The notes below the pieces were generated by a model. The model was not told where the DNA came from and did no database searches. It was given only the letters and a program-made list of their open reading frames with translations. The position numbers and the translations under genes were made by a program. This document shows positions 1-12,598 of a stretch of DNA of 64,000 nucleotides, one piece after another (within the stretch, counting starts at the first letter, position 1; each line of letters begins with the position of its first letter). Origin of the DNA: an uncultured bacterium (GTDB taxonomy: Bacteria > Planctomycetota > UBA1135 > GCA-002686595); the NCBI GenBank assembly GCA_937905825.1, contig CALCXM010000074.1:1-64000 (forward strand), written 5' to 3'.

Positions 1-942
<942 letters not shown>

Positions 943-1019
943 GGGCCTGTAGCTCAGTTGGTTAGAGCGTCCGCCTGATAAGCGGGAGGTCCTGGGTTCA
1001 AATCCCCGCAGGCCCACCA
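943..1019 (+). tRNA. tRNA-Ile (anticodon GAT), CCA encoded
   Basis: A 77-nt cloverleaf. The acceptor stem GGGCCTG pairs with CAGGCCC, followed by A and an encoded CCA. The D-arm has AGCTCAGTTGGTTAGAGC, the anticodon loop CTGATAA carries GAT, and the T-arm contains GGTTCAAATCC. Its position in the 16S-23S spacer ahead of tRNA-Ala is the classical arrangement. Confidence 0.97.
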
Positions 1020-1085
1020 CTCTTCTGGCTCGTGAAACTAACGAAGCTGCTTCCCATTGCAAGCTGTGTCTTAAGAGACAACTCA

Positions 1086-1161
1086 GGGGGCGTAGCTCAG
1101 TTGGTAGAGCACCTGGTTTGCAACCAGGCGGTCGTCGGTTCGAACCCGGTCGCCTCCACCA
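1086..1161 (+). tRNA. tRNA-Ala (anticodon TGC), CCA encoded
   Basis: A 76-nt cloverleaf. The acceptor GGGGGCG pairs with CGCCTCC and contains the G3-U70 wobble that alanyl-tRNA synthetase recognises. The anticodon stem CCTGG/CCAGG encloses TTTGCAA (TGC). The T-loop GTTCGAA and an encoded CCA are present. Confidence 0.97.
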
Positions 1162-1341
1162 GTTGCTGCTCTAGCTCACGACGCTTGTCTGGCCACTCTT
1201 GAGGTTCCCTTTGGGACCTGGATGAAAGAATACGAACACGACTCGCCCCTGCTATCCGCGTGATAAGGGGGAGGAGTCAGTTCTTTGAGAACAAGGCGAA
1301 GTAGAAAATTGAACGTGGACATCACGCATCGAAAAGAGCGT
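1162..1341 (+). other. tRNA-23S spacer with boxA-like element
   Basis: Transcribed spacer. The segment GTTCTTTGAGAAC near 1281-1293 resembles the boxA-like antitermination element often found before 23S. The 3' part should form the 23S processing stem. Confidence 0.5.
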
Positions 1342-4317
<2,976 letters not shown>

Positions 4318-4467
4318 CTTCCTCCATGTGATCTAAGCAGCAATGCTTGGGCCCATCGAGGACGGTAAGCCTCAATTGGTTGCAGTTCATGTTCATGAAT
4401 CTACTTCGCCTCTTTAAATGAGTGCCACGCCCCGCTGCCTCGTGCAGCAGGGCGCACTCAACGTATT

Positions 4468-4573
4468 CCTGGTGACTATAGGAGTCTGGCCATACCCGTT
4501 CCCATCCCGAACACGGTCGTCAAGCAGCCTCCGCCGATGATAGTGCTATGCGCGAAAGTAGGTTATTGCCGGG
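4468..4573 (+). rRNA. rrf: 5S ribosomal RNA, short form (~106 nt)
   Basis: Helix I is formed by CCTGGTGA at the 5' end and TTGCCGGG at the 3' end. The conserved loop CCCATCCCGAACACGG and the GCGAAAGTAGG segment are clear. The molecule spans only about 106 nt against roughly 120 in most bacteria. A shortened 5S is a known feature of planctomycetes, so this supports the taxonomic inference. Confidence 0.95.
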
Positions 4574-4582
4574 TTTTTTCAG

Positions 4583-4612
4583 GCGCCCACGGTTCTCCGT
4601 GGGTGCTTTTTT
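4583..4612 (+). terminator. rRNA operon Rho-independent terminator
   Basis: The 10-bp stem GCGCCCACGG / CCGTGGGTGC (one G-U pair) closes a TTCT loop and is followed directly by six T. It lies ten bases past the 5S 3' end and terminates the rRNA operon. Confidence 0.92.
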
Positions 4613-4755
4613 CGTGCCTCTGCGCTTTCCGAGCCACTGGCCAATTGCGTTCATGCATCATCCAGGGATTGCGGTATTCGCCCGCGGACGCATTGTCTCG
4701 CGTCATGTTCCCAATCGTGCTGTGACTCTCCGCTCATCTCCTCTAGTCTTTGTCC

Positions 4756-5439
4756 ATGACTCTTATTCCTGAGGAGATTTTCAAGCCGTCTGTGCGCTTG
4801 CCGAAGCTCTTTTCGCGGTCCGTTGCGGCTCATGAGCTCCAGGGGCCTGCTCGATTGGTGAACCTTCACCCCAGCGAAGCCGCCTGCATCCCCGCTGCGG
4901 CAGAAAAACGTCGCGCCGAGTTCAGCACCGGGCGAGCATGCGCTCGACTGGCCCTCGCGGATGTGGGCTTCGCTGACTTTCCCATCCTGATGGGGGAACG
5001 CCGTTCTCCTGTCTGGCCCGATGCCCTTGTCGGGAGCATCACCCATGCCGATGGTTATTGCGGGGCCGTCGTGGCTCGTCGCGATTGCTATCGGGGGATC
5101 GGTGTCGATGCGGAGCGACTCAATCGTCTCAAGCCCGAGGCGGAAAGACTCATTTGTACGGAAGAGGAACGGGTCTGGCTCTCCAAGTTGGAAGGCGATG
5201 AGCGGATCCTGTACGCGACCACCTTATTCAGCGCGAAGGAGGCTTTCTACAAGTGCCAGTTTGCCCTGACTCGCGGGTGGCTGGGCTTCCGGGAAGTTCA
5301 GGTGGAGTTTGATGGTGCCCAGTTTGAAATTCGGCTCATCGTCCCCGGCAAGCTCCCAGAACTCGACTCTGAAGTGTATGTGGGGCGCTTTCTTGTGGAG
5401 GAGAATCACGTGTTTACAGGGATCGCCATCGAAGCGTAG
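4756..5439 (+). CDS. 4'-phosphopantetheinyl transferase (Sfp/EntD family)
   Basis: Transfers the 4'-phosphopantetheine arm of CoA to a serine of an acyl or peptidyl carrier protein. The 227-residue protein has the EntD/Sfp layout: an N-terminal half with the RRAEFSTGRACAR segment (about 52-64), the Mg-binding GVDAE (Asp118, Glu120), and KEAFYK with Glu162 and Lys166. Length is normal for EntD-type enzymes. The ATG at 4756 is chosen; an in-frame TTG two codons upstream is less likely. No carrier protein, PKS or NRPS gene is nearby, so the target (fatty-acid ACP or a secondary-metabolite carrier) cannot be read from context. It stands alone between the rRNA operon and the polysaccharide locus. 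Confidence 0.88.
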   Translation: MTLIPEEIFKPSVRLPKLFSRSVAAHELQGPARLVNLHPSEAACIPAAAEKRRAEFSTGRACARLALADVGFADFPILMGERRSPVWPDALVGSITHADGYCGAVVARRDCYRGIGVDAERLNRLKPEAERLICTEEERVWLSKLEGDERILYATTLFSAKEAFYKCQFALTRGWLGFREVQVEFDGAQFEIRLIVPGKLPELDSEVYVGRFLVEENHVFTGIAIEA

Positions 5440-5943
5440 TGATCCTGGTGAAGGTCCATTTTCTAGACCGCCTCCGTGGCTTATCCCCTCCAGGGTTTCG
5501 GTCCCTGGCAATCATTCGGCGAGCACCGCTCCAGTGTGTGGGGGGGGAGAACCGCTGGATATGCCCCCAATCACAGCGATAGTTGGCTATGGCCAAGCTC
5601 ATCGCGGGAACGCATATCTTAGGGCGCCGGGCCCCGGGACTTCCCGCAACGGCAGCCAGCTTCGTCTCCGGAATCAAACGACTTGCAATCCATGGCGTAT
5701 TGCAGGGCCATTCTTTTTGTCCGGAAGACGTAGAAGTGGAAAACTATTCCCAATGTCTGAGGGGGGAGTGAACCGATACGTCTCAAGAAGAGGCTCTCTA
5801 TGGGGTCTCTACCCCGATTGTCCCCGAAAGGGCTCCCCGGTCGATTGCTTGCGATTGATTCCTCCGTGGTGCTTTTTCGCGTGGTTTCGAACTGTATTCT
5901 TTCGCCCAAATTGGTCACCCAGTAGCAACAGTAAACCGAGCGC
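5440..5943. other. Intergenic region with no supported gene
   Basis: About 500 bp between the PPTase gene and rfbF. Open frames across it on both strands are low-complexity and non-protein-like. It should hold the promoter of the CDP-sugar operon; the AT-richer stretch around 5885-5935 is the best place for it, but I can assign no -35/-10 pair with confidence. No riboswitch family was recognised. Confidence 0.5.
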
Positions 5944-6723
5944 ATGAAAGTAGGCATCCTAGCCGGGGGCGTTGGCTCTCGACTCTCTGAAGAGACCGTG
6001 GTGAAACCAAAACCCATGGTAGAGATCGGTGGCCGCCCGATTCTTTGGCACATCATGCGTCACTACGCGACGCACGGCTTCAACGAGTTCTCCGTAGCTC
6101 TCGGCTACAAGGGTGAGTACATCAAGAAGTACTTCGTGGACTACTCCTCGTTGACAGGCAGCCTGTCCGTCGACATGGGGTCCGGAGGCGTGGAGCGCCA
6201 CGGAGACCAGGCGGCCCTTGATTGGAAGATCGACCTGATTGAGACGGGCATCAGTACGAACACCGGCGGACGAATCAAGCGCCTGCAGGAGTTCATGGGC
6301 AACGAAACGTTCATGCTCACTTGGGGGGACGGAGTTTCCGACATCGACCTCACCAAGCTGCTTGCGTTCCACCGCTCGCATGGAAAGTTGGCGACCCTGA
6401 CTGCTGTTCACCCGGCAGCTCGCTTTGGGCAGCTCGAGATCGTGGGGGATCAAATCACCGAGTTCTCGGAAAAGCCCCAAACGAAACAGGGCTGGATCAA
6501 CGGAGCCTTCTTTGTGCTCGAGCCGGCGATCTTTGACTACATCGAAGGAGACGACACGGCATGGGACTACGGTCCTATGGTCCAGCTCGCCAAGGAAGGC
6601 CAACTGATGGCGTACAAACACGAGGGTTTCTGGCAGTGCATGGATACCCTCCGCGAAAAGAACCTGCTCAATGAACTTTGGGACTCTGGCAAAGCGCCCT
6701 GGAAAACCTGGGCCAATAAGTAA
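5944..6723 (+). CDS. rfbF: Glucose-1-phosphate cytidylyltransferase
   Basis: Makes CDP-glucose from CTP and alpha-D-glucose 1-phosphate, the entry step to CDP-activated deoxy and branched sugars. The 259-residue protein begins with the nucleotidyltransferase signature LAGGVGSRL, then EETVVKPKPM with the conserved lysine. WGDGVSDID carries the metal-binding aspartates, and the family-typical PAARFGQLEI and WQCMDTLREKN follow. Length fits RfbF exactly. It is the first gene of a plus-strand operon with the SDR protein 21 bp downstream. RfbG (CDP-glucose 4,6-dehydratase) is not obvious nearby, so the next enzyme must be the adjacent SDR protein or lie elsewhere. Confidence 0.95.
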   Translation: MKVGILAGGVGSRLSEETVVKPKPMVEIGGRPILWHIMRHYATHGFNEFSVALGYKGEYIKKYFVDYSSLTGSLSVDMGSGGVERHGDQAALDWKIDLIETGISTNTGGRIKRLQEFMGNETFMLTWGDGVSDIDLTKLLAFHRSHGKLATLTAVHPAARFGQLEIVGDQITEFSEKPQTKQGWINGAFFVLEPAIFDYIEGDDTAWDYGPMVQLAKEGQLMAYKHEGFWQCMDTLREKNLLNELWDSGKAPWKTWANK

Positions 6724-6744
6724 GGTCCGCACCCAGCTCGAATC

Positions 6745-7773
6745 ATGAAAGTACTCGTAACCGGCCACCTCGGATACATCGGCACCGTCTTGACCCCAAT
6801 GCTCACAGCAGCGGGCCACGAGGTGCACGGACTCGATAGCGACCTCTTCAGTCGTTGCACCTATGGCAGCATGCCCGCCTCCGTTCCGGAGCTGATCAAG
6901 GACGTGCGGGACGTGGAACTCGAAGACGTCTGCGGATTCGACGCGGTCTTGCACTTGGCGGGCCTCTCCAACGACCCGTTGGGCGACTTAGACTCGGACT
7001 TGACCTACGAGATCAATCACCGGGCCTCCGTGCGTCTGGCTGAACTCTGCAAGGAGGCGGGGGTTGAGCGCTTCATCTTCTCCTCTTCCTGTAGCAACTA
7101 CGGCGCGGGCAGCAATGACCTCTTGACCGAGGACGGTGAGCTCAACCCAGTGACGCCCTATGGCAAGTCCAAGGTGATGGTGGAGAAGGATCTTGCGCCC
7201 ATGGGGAGCGACGACTTCACGCCGGTCTTCCTGCGCAACGCCACCGCCTATGGTGTTTCGCCCCGCTTGCGCTTTGATCTGGTCCTGAACAACCTCACCG
7301 CTTGGGCGCATTGCACGGGCAAGGTCCATCTCAAGAGCGATGGCTCCTCCTGGCGGCCTTTGGTGCACATCGCCGACATCAGTCGCGCTTTCCTGGCGAC
7401 CATGGATGCCCCCAAAGAAGTCGTCCACAACCGGGCCTTCAACGTGGGCGTCCCCGGGGAGAACTTCCGCATCAAGGAGATCGCCGAGACGGTCAAGGAG
7501 ATGATCCCCGGATCAGAATTGCGCTTCGCCGAGGGGGCTTCCGCGGACGTGCGCAACTATCGCGTTGATTGCACGCGCCTGCCCAGGGAAGTGCCCGGCT
7601 TCAAGCCCCAGTGGACGGTCGCTAAAGGGGTTGTCGAACTGTACGAGGCCTACAAAGCGGAAGGCATCACCTTGGAAGAGTTTGAGGGCCAGCGCTACAA
7701 GCGCGTGGACCACGTCAACAAATTGATCAAAGAGAAGGTCATCGACGAGAAGCTTCGTCACATCCAGTCATGA
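6745..7773 (+). CDS. NAD-dependent epimerase/dehydratase (extended SDR)
   Basis: Extended short-chain dehydrogenase/reductase acting on a nucleotide sugar. It has an N-terminal Rossmann GHLGYIG (7-13), the [10 protein letters not shown] strand, the SSSCSNYG active-site strand and the Y139-x-x-x-K143 pair (YGKSK). The 342-residue length is normal. The position after rfbF suggests a CDP-sugar substrate, as a 4,6-dehydratase, epimerase or 4-reductase, but the sequence does not decide which. The stop codon overlaps the next start (ATGA), so translation is probably coupled with the first methyltransferase. Confidence 0.88.
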   Translation: MKVLVTGHLGYIGTVLTPMLTAAGHEVHGLDSDLFSRCTYGSMPASVPELIKDVRDVELEDVCGFDAVLHLAGLSNDPLGDLDSDLTYEINHRASVRLAELCKEAGVERFIFSSSCSNYGAGSNDLLTEDGELNPVTPYGKSKVMVEKDLAPMGSDDFTPVFLRNATAYGVSPRLRFDLVLNNLTAWAHCTGKVHLKSDGSSWRPLVHIADISRAFLATMDAPKEVVHNRAFNVGVPGENFRIKEIAETVKEMIPGSELRFAEGASADVRNYRVDCTRLPREVPGFKPQWTVAKGVVELYEAYKAEGITLEEFEGQRYKRVDHVNKLIKEKVIDEKLRHIQS

Positions 7774-9020
7774 ATCAGACAGAAAGTGTCAGTGTCCGTA
7801 TCGAGGCGTGCCGCTCTTGCGGTGGAAACGAGTTGGTCTCGTTCCTCGACTTGGGAAGTACCCCGCTTGCAGATCACCTGCCCAGCGCAGGCGAACTCGG
7901 CCAGCCAGAATACAAGGTGCCCTTGGAGGTGGTGTTTTGTGCTGACTGCGCCCTTGTGCAAATCACCGAGACGGTGGAGCCCGAGGTGCTGTTCTGCCGG
8001 AACTACCCGTACTTCTCCTCCGTGTCGCCTTCCTTGATGGAGTACTTCGGTACCAGCGCACGCAACATCATGGCGACGCGCGCGCTCGGTCCGGGCTCCC
8101 TGGTGATGGAGGCCGCGAGCAATGATGGCTACATGCTGCGCCACTTCGCCGATGCTGGAATTGCGGTGCTCGGCATCGACCCCGCCGAGGAGCAAACGAA
8201 GGCAGCCATTGCAAAGGGAGTGGACAGCCTCAACACCTTCTTCTGTTTGGAACTCGCTCAGAAACTGGCGCAGGAAGGCAAGCGCGCCGACGTGTTCCTG
8301 GCGAACAATGTGCTAGCCCATGTGGCGGACCTGAACGGTTTTGTCGCTGGCATCGCCACCCTCCTCGCCGAGTCGGGGATCGCAGTTATCGAGTGCCCGC
8401 ACCTGATGCGGCTGATCGAGCACTGCGAGTTCGACACGATCTATCATCAGCACCTTTGCTACTTTTCCGTGATCGCCTTGGATCGCTTGTTCCGCTCCCA
8501 TGGGCTCTTTCTGAACGATGTGGAGGAAACGTCAATACACGGCGGAACCATCCGACTGTTCGTGGAGCGCCATGACAGCCCCGGAGAGCGCGTCAAGGAA
8601 GCCCTGCGCAAGGAACGCGAGGCGGGCGCAGACGGAGTCGAGTTCTTCCGCTCTTTCTCGCAGCGCGTCGCGAACCTGAAAGCCTCGCTCACGAGCAAGC
8701 TAGCGGAGATCAAAGCCTCTGGCGGCCGAATTGTCGGCTACGGCGCGCCGGCCAAGGGCTGCACCCTGATGAGCTACTGCGGGATCGATAGTGAGCAGCT
8801 CGACTACCTCGTCGATTTGAGCCCAGCGAAGCAAGGGCGCTACATGGGGGGCAGCCACCTGCTGATCAACTCTCCGGACAAGCTGCTTGAAGACCAGCCG
8901 GACTACGCGTTGATCTTGCCTTGGAACTTCTCCGAGGAAATCATGCGCCAGCAAGCAGAGTACATCGCCCGCGGCGGCAAGTTCATCATCCCAGTTCCCG
9001 AGCTACGAATTCTTCCATGA
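7770..9020 (+). CDS. Sugar C-methyltransferase, TylCIII/NovU-like (copy 1)
   Basis: Class I SAM-dependent methyltransferase of the family that adds a methyl branch to keto-deoxysugar nucleotides. It has three parts: an N-terminal zinc-binding domain with C14-x-x-C17 and C57-x-x-C60, a central Rossmann domain with SAM motif [10 protein letters not shown] (about 112-121), and a C-terminal domain with GYGAPAKG. The YHQHLCYF segment matches the Y-x-H-x-x-Y-F catalytic region of TylCIII/TcaB9-type enzymes. Starts and ends in four-base ATGA overlaps. Of the three tandem copies this one looks closest to characterised C-3 methyltransferases. Confidence 0.88.
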   Translation: MNQTESVSVRIEACRSCGGNELVSFLDLGSTPLADHLPSAGELGQPEYKVPLEVVFCADCALVQITETVEPEVLFCRNYPYFSSVSPSLMEYFGTSARNIMATRALGPGSLVMEAASNDGYMLRHFADAGIAVLGIDPAEEQTKAAIAKGVDSLNTFFCLELAQKLAQEGKRADVFLANNVLAHVADLNGFVAGIATLLAESGIAVIECPHLMRLIEHCEFDTIYHQHLCYFSVIALDRLFRSHGLFLNDVEETSIHGGTIRLFVERHDSPGERVKEALRKEREAGADGVEFFRSFSQRVANLKASLTSKLAEIKASGGRIVGYGAPAKGCTLMSYCGIDSEQLDYLVDLSPAKQGRYMGGSHLLINSPDKLLEDQPDYALILPWNFSEEIMRQQAEYIARGGKFIIPVPELRILP

Positions 9021-10198
9021 CGGCTACAGTCCTTTCTTGTCCCTGCTGCAACGGGGAGAACATCACGCCGTTCCACGAGGCGGGCAACGTCCCGGTGAAC
9101 AGCGTCCTGGCTCTCAAGTCGAAGCAAGAAGCGCTCGAGTTCCCGGTCGGTGACATCTCCCTCGGGTTCTGCGAAGACTGCGGGTTCATCTACAACTCGG
9201 CTTTCGACCCCAAGCTATTGGAGTACTCGGAGCGCTACGATCCGACCCAGGCCTTCTCCGGCACTTTCAATGCTTGGCACCGGCAACTGGCCACGGACGT
9301 CATCGAGCGCTTCGGCTTGCAAGGCAAGCGTGTGATCGAGATTGGTTGCGGCAAGGGCGAGTTCCTGCACCTGCTGGGTGAAATCGGCAACGTGGAGGGG
9401 GTCGGTTTTGACCCGTCTTACGAACCCGCGCGGGATGCGACGCCCAACGATCGGCTCGACTTTGTTGCGGACTTCTACTCGGAGAAGTACTCCGATGTGA
9501 AGGGTGACGCGGTCTGCTGCAAAATGACCCTCGAGCACATCGGGCCTTCCAAAGAGTTTATTGAGACCGTTCGTCGAGCCGTGGGGGACGACCCCAACAC
9601 GGTGATCCTGTTTCAGGTGCCGGACGTGGTTCGCATTCTCGAAGAGGCGGCCTTTTGGGACGTCTACTACGAGCACTGCTCCTACTTCAGCGCCGGTTCC
9701 TTGGCTGCACTCTTTCAGCGCTGTGGATTCGAGGTCACCGATGTGCGCTTGGAGTACGGCGACCAATACCTGATGCTCGTGGCCCACCCGGTCAATGGGG
9801 AGGTCAACTCACAGCCGACAGCCTACGATGACGTCGAGGGCCTGCGCGCGCGCGTTGGCCAGTTCGCGGAACGTCTCACTGACATCCGCGAGTCCTGGGG
9901 CGCGCGACTGGCTAAGTACAAAGCCGAAGGCAAGAAGACCGTCGTGTGGGGCTCTGGCTCCAAAGGGGTGGCCTTTCTGACGACGATTCCCGATCACTCG
10001 GGCATCGACTTCGTGGTCGACATCAACTCCTTCCGCCAGGGGCATTTCATGGCACGCACCGGCCAGGAGATCGTCTCGCCAGAGTTTTTGGCGGACTACA
10101 AGCCGGACGTGGTGATCATCATGAATCCCATGTACCGCGATGAGATTGAGAAGGATCTGGCCCGCTTGGGACTCAGCCCCGAGGTCTTGACCGCATGA
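9017..10198 (+). CDS. SAM-dependent methyltransferase, C-methyltransferase-like (copy 2)
   Basis: Second paralogue (393 residues) with the same three-part build. Zinc ligands are C8-x-x-C11 (CPCC) and C52-x-x-C55 (CEDC), motif I is [11 protein letters not shown] (about 106-116), the catalytic-region counterpart is YYEHCSYF, and the C-terminal domain has WGSGSKG. The start is the ATG at 9017, which overlaps the upstream stop as ATGA; the longer open frame upstream is antiprotein-like. Its pattern is closer to copy 3 than to copy 1. It could methylate a different position or be an O-methyltransferase, and no substrate can be assigned from the sequence. Confidence 0.85.
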   Translation: MTATVLSCPCCNGENITPFHEAGNVPVNSVLALKSKQEALEFPVGDISLGFCEDCGFIYNSAFDPKLLEYSERYDPTQAFSGTFNAWHRQLATDVIERFGLQGKRVIEIGCGKGEFLHLLGEIGNVEGVGFDPSYEPARDATPNDRLDFVADFYSEKYSDVKGDAVCCKMTLEHIGPSKEFIETVRRAVGDDPNTVILFQVPDVVRILEEAAFWDVYYEHCSYFSAGSLAALFQRCGFEVTDVRLEYGDQYLMLVAHPVNGEVNSQPTAYDDVEGLRARVGQFAERLTDIRESWGARLAKYKAEGKKTVVWGSGSKGVAFLTTIPDHSGIDFVVDINSFRQGHFMARTGQEIVSPEFLADYKPDVVIIMNPMYRDEIEKDLARLGLSPEVLTA

Positions 10199-11358
10199 GT
10201 GGCAGCGCAGCAACTTGCATGGCATGTGGTGGAACGGACCTGCGTGCCGTTCTAACCATCGAACAGGCCCCGGTGCTCTGCAACTTGCTGTGCCACTCGA
10301 AGGAGGAAGCGCTGGAATCTCCGGTGGCGCCGATTGACCTGGCCTACTGCAATTCGTGCGGGCATCTCTTCAACTCGACCTTCGATGACGGGCGCATCAA
10401 CTATGGCCCCGACTACGAAAACTCCCTGCACTTCTCCGCGCGCTTTCGAGCCTACTCGACGGCGCTGGTGGAGTCCTTGGACAAACGCCACGGCCTAGCG
10501 GGCAAGACCGTTGTGGAGGTCGGATGTGGCAACGGCGACTTCCTGATCGAACTGTGTGAAGCTTCCGGTGCCAACGGGCTGGGTTTCGATCCCAGCTTTA
10601 GCGGGCCCCGCCCGGAGGAAGGTAGCGTGCGCCTCTCCACGGAGTCCTTCTTCGAAAGTGACCAGGTTCCGCAGACCAGCCTCCTATGCAACCGGCACGT
10701 GTTGGAGCATGTGGAGGATCCTGCTGGTTTTGTGGCTGCCCTGGCGAACAAGCTCGGTGCCGGTGCAAGGACCGCTCTCTACCTAGAGGTTCCCAACGCC
10801 CTCTATACCCTGCGCGACTTGGGGATCTGGGACATCATCTACGAACATCCCTCATACTTCTGCTTCGAGTCTTTGAGGCGCGTGGTTGCCGCAGCCGGAT
10901 TCGGAGAGTTGGAAGTGGAGGAGAGTTTCGGCGGGCAGTTCTTGAGTTGCCACGGAAGCCTTGGATCCAAGCCGGGGACCGGCACGCAGTCACTCGACGC
11001 GCTCAACGAACTGGTCGAGAAGTTCGCCCTGGACTACGAAGCAAAAGTCACCCATTGGAAGTCCGTTCTGCAGGACGCCCTGCAGTCCGGGCAGAAGGTT
11101 GCTGTCTGGGGTGCGGGCTCCAAGGGCAGTAGCTTTCTGAACATCGTGGACGCCGCCGGACAGGTGGAGTTTGTCGTCGATGTGAACCCCGGCAAGCATG
11201 GCAAGTTCGTTGCGGGAACCGGCCACAGCATCGTCTCACCCGAGGAGCTGCGCAAACACCCTGTCAGCACCGTGATTCTGATGAACCCCATCTACGAGGG
11301 GGAGGTTCGCGAATCCCTCGACGACGTTTGCCCGGGCGCCAAAATCTTGGTCGCATAG
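10195..11358 (+). CDS. SAM-dependent methyltransferase, C-methyltransferase-like (copy 3)
   Basis: Third tandem paralogue (387 residues). Zinc-binding cysteines sit at 8, 11, 52 and 55, exactly the spacing of copy 2. SAM motif VVEVGCGNGDF (about 106-116) is followed by GFDPSFSG. The YEHPSYF segment replaces the histidine-containing catalytic strand of copy 1, and the C-terminal domain has WGAGSKG and FVVDVNPGKHGKF. Coupled to copy 2 by an ATGA overlap. Three retained copies with intact SAM motifs suggest that each has its own step on the same or successive sugars. Confidence 0.85.
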   Translation: MSGSAATCMACGGTDLRAVLTIEQAPVLCNLLCHSKEEALESPVAPIDLAYCNSCGHLFNSTFDDGRINYGPDYENSLHFSARFRAYSTALVESLDKRHGLAGKTVVEVGCGNGDFLIELCEASGANGLGFDPSFSGPRPEEGSVRLSTESFFESDQVPQTSLLCNRHVLEHVEDPAGFVAALANKLGAGARTALYLEVPNALYTLRDLGIWDIIYEHPSYFCFESLRRVVAAAGFGELEVEESFGGQFLSCHGSLGSKPGTGTQSLDALNELVEKFALDYEAKVTHWKSVLQDALQSGQKVAVWGAGSKGSSFLNIVDAAGQVEFVVDVNPGKHGKFVAGTGHSIVSPEELRKHPVSTVILMNPIYEGEVRESLDDVCPGAKILVA

Positions 11359-11400
11359 GTCGAGACCCCTTGGGGGTCCCGGAGCGCCAAAAGGCCAAGC

Positions 11401-12594
11401 ATGCAGCGAGCGGACTACATCATCGTTGGAGGAGGCATCGTCGGCTTAGCCACCGCGCGCAAGATTCAAGAGCTGCGTGCTGGCTCCCGGGTGCTCGTGC
11501 TGGAGAAGGAACAAGCCCTCGGTCAGCACCAAACCGGGCACAACTCCGGTGTCCTGCATACGGGCATCTACTACCGACCTGGCTCTGCCAAGGCCCTGAA
11601 TTGCACCTCGGGCCGTTTGGCAATGATCGAGTTCTGCCGGGAGCAAGGCATTCCCCATGAGATCTGCGGGAAGGTCATCGTGGCGACCCGGGCAGAGGAA
11701 GTCCCGCGCATGGAAGAGCTCGCGCGACGCGCCCAAGCAAACGGCCTGGCCTGCGAATCGATAGGAGCTTCCCAGTTGAAGGAACTCGAACCCCACGTCA
11801 ATGGAGTGGCGGCGTTGCACGTGCCGGGCGCTGGCATTGTCGACTACGGAGCGGTGGTGCGCGTGCTAGGCGAAATGATTGTCGCGAACGGGGGAGAGGT
11901 GCAGACGGATTGCAAGGTGCTTGGCATGCAACAAGACGGTGCTGAAGTCATCGTGCGCACGGACTCCGGGGAGTTCTCTGCGACGCACCTCGTCAACTGC
12001 GCGGGCCTGCACTCAGACCGAGTCATGGCCTCCTCCGGCGCAAAACCTCCAGCTCAGATCGTGCCCTTCCGCGGGGAGTACTACATGCTGCGCGAGTCCT
12101 CACGCAAGCTGTGTCGCAACCTGATCTATCCGGTTCCGGATCCCGCCTTTCCATTCCTTGGCGTGCACTTCACACGCACGGTCGACAACCATGTGGAAGC
12201 GGGGCCGAATGCGGTCCTGGCCTTCGCACGAGAGGGCTACAGCATGGGCACCATCAACCCCCGTGACCTGTTCGAGACCTTCGCATACTCGGGCTTTCGA
12301 CGCATGGCGGCCAAGCACTGGAGGATGGGGCTTGGGGAGATCTGGCGCTCCCTCAACAAGGGCGCGTTTGTGCGCGCCTTGCAGAACTTGGTGCCCGAGA
12401 TTCAAGCGGACGATCTCGAACGTGCACCCGCAGGAGTGCGGGCTCAAGCCGTGACCTTGGAAGGTGGGCTGGCCGACGACTTCCTAATCGAGGAACGCGG
12501 CTCTATGGTCCACGTCTGCAACGCACCGTCGCCGGCCGCGACGTCCTCGCTTTCGATCGGTGCGACGATCGCCGCGAAGGTCTGTGGCGGTTAG
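11401..12594 (+). CDS. lhgO: L-2-hydroxyglutarate oxidase-like FAD enzyme
   Basis: FAD-dependent oxidoreductase of the DAO superfamily, closest in pattern to LhgO, which oxidises L-2-hydroxyglutarate to 2-oxoglutarate and passes electrons to quinone. The 397-residue protein opens with the dinucleotide-binding GGGIVGLATARK (9-20), followed by HNSGVLHTGIYY, the signature around the FAD. It also has NCAGLHSDRV and the C-terminal GLADDFLIEE. It lies 42 bp after methyltransferase 3 and ends the operon. Its place in a sugar cassette is odd for a carbon-metabolism enzyme. It may act on a 2-hydroxyacid by-product or on a sugar acid, which is inference only. Confidence 0.85.
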   Translation: MQRADYIIVGGGIVGLATARKIQELRAGSRVLVLEKEQALGQHQTGHNSGVLHTGIYYRPGSAKALNCTSGRLAMIEFCREQGIPHEICGKVIVATRAEEVPRMEELARRAQANGLACESIGASQLKELEPHVNGVAALHVPGAGIVDYGAVVRVLGEMIVANGGEVQTDCKVLGMQQDGAEVIVRTDSGEFSATHLVNCAGLHSDRVMASSGAKPPAQIVPFRGEYYMLRESSRKLCRNLIYPVPDPAFPFLGVHFTRTVDNHVEAGPNAVLAFAREGYSMGTINPRDLFETFAYSGFRRMAAKHWRMGLGEIWRSLNKGAFVRALQNLVPEIQADDLERAPAGVRAQAVTLEGGLADDFLIEERGSMVHVCNAPSPAATSSLSIGATIAAKVCGG

Positions 12595-12598
12595 CCAG

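Noticed and set aside
5309..5947. 212-codon frame running from the PPTase gene through the intergenic region
   Set aside because: Out of frame with the PPTase gene, low-complexity composition rich in Pro, Gly, Arg and Ser, and ends inside rfbF.
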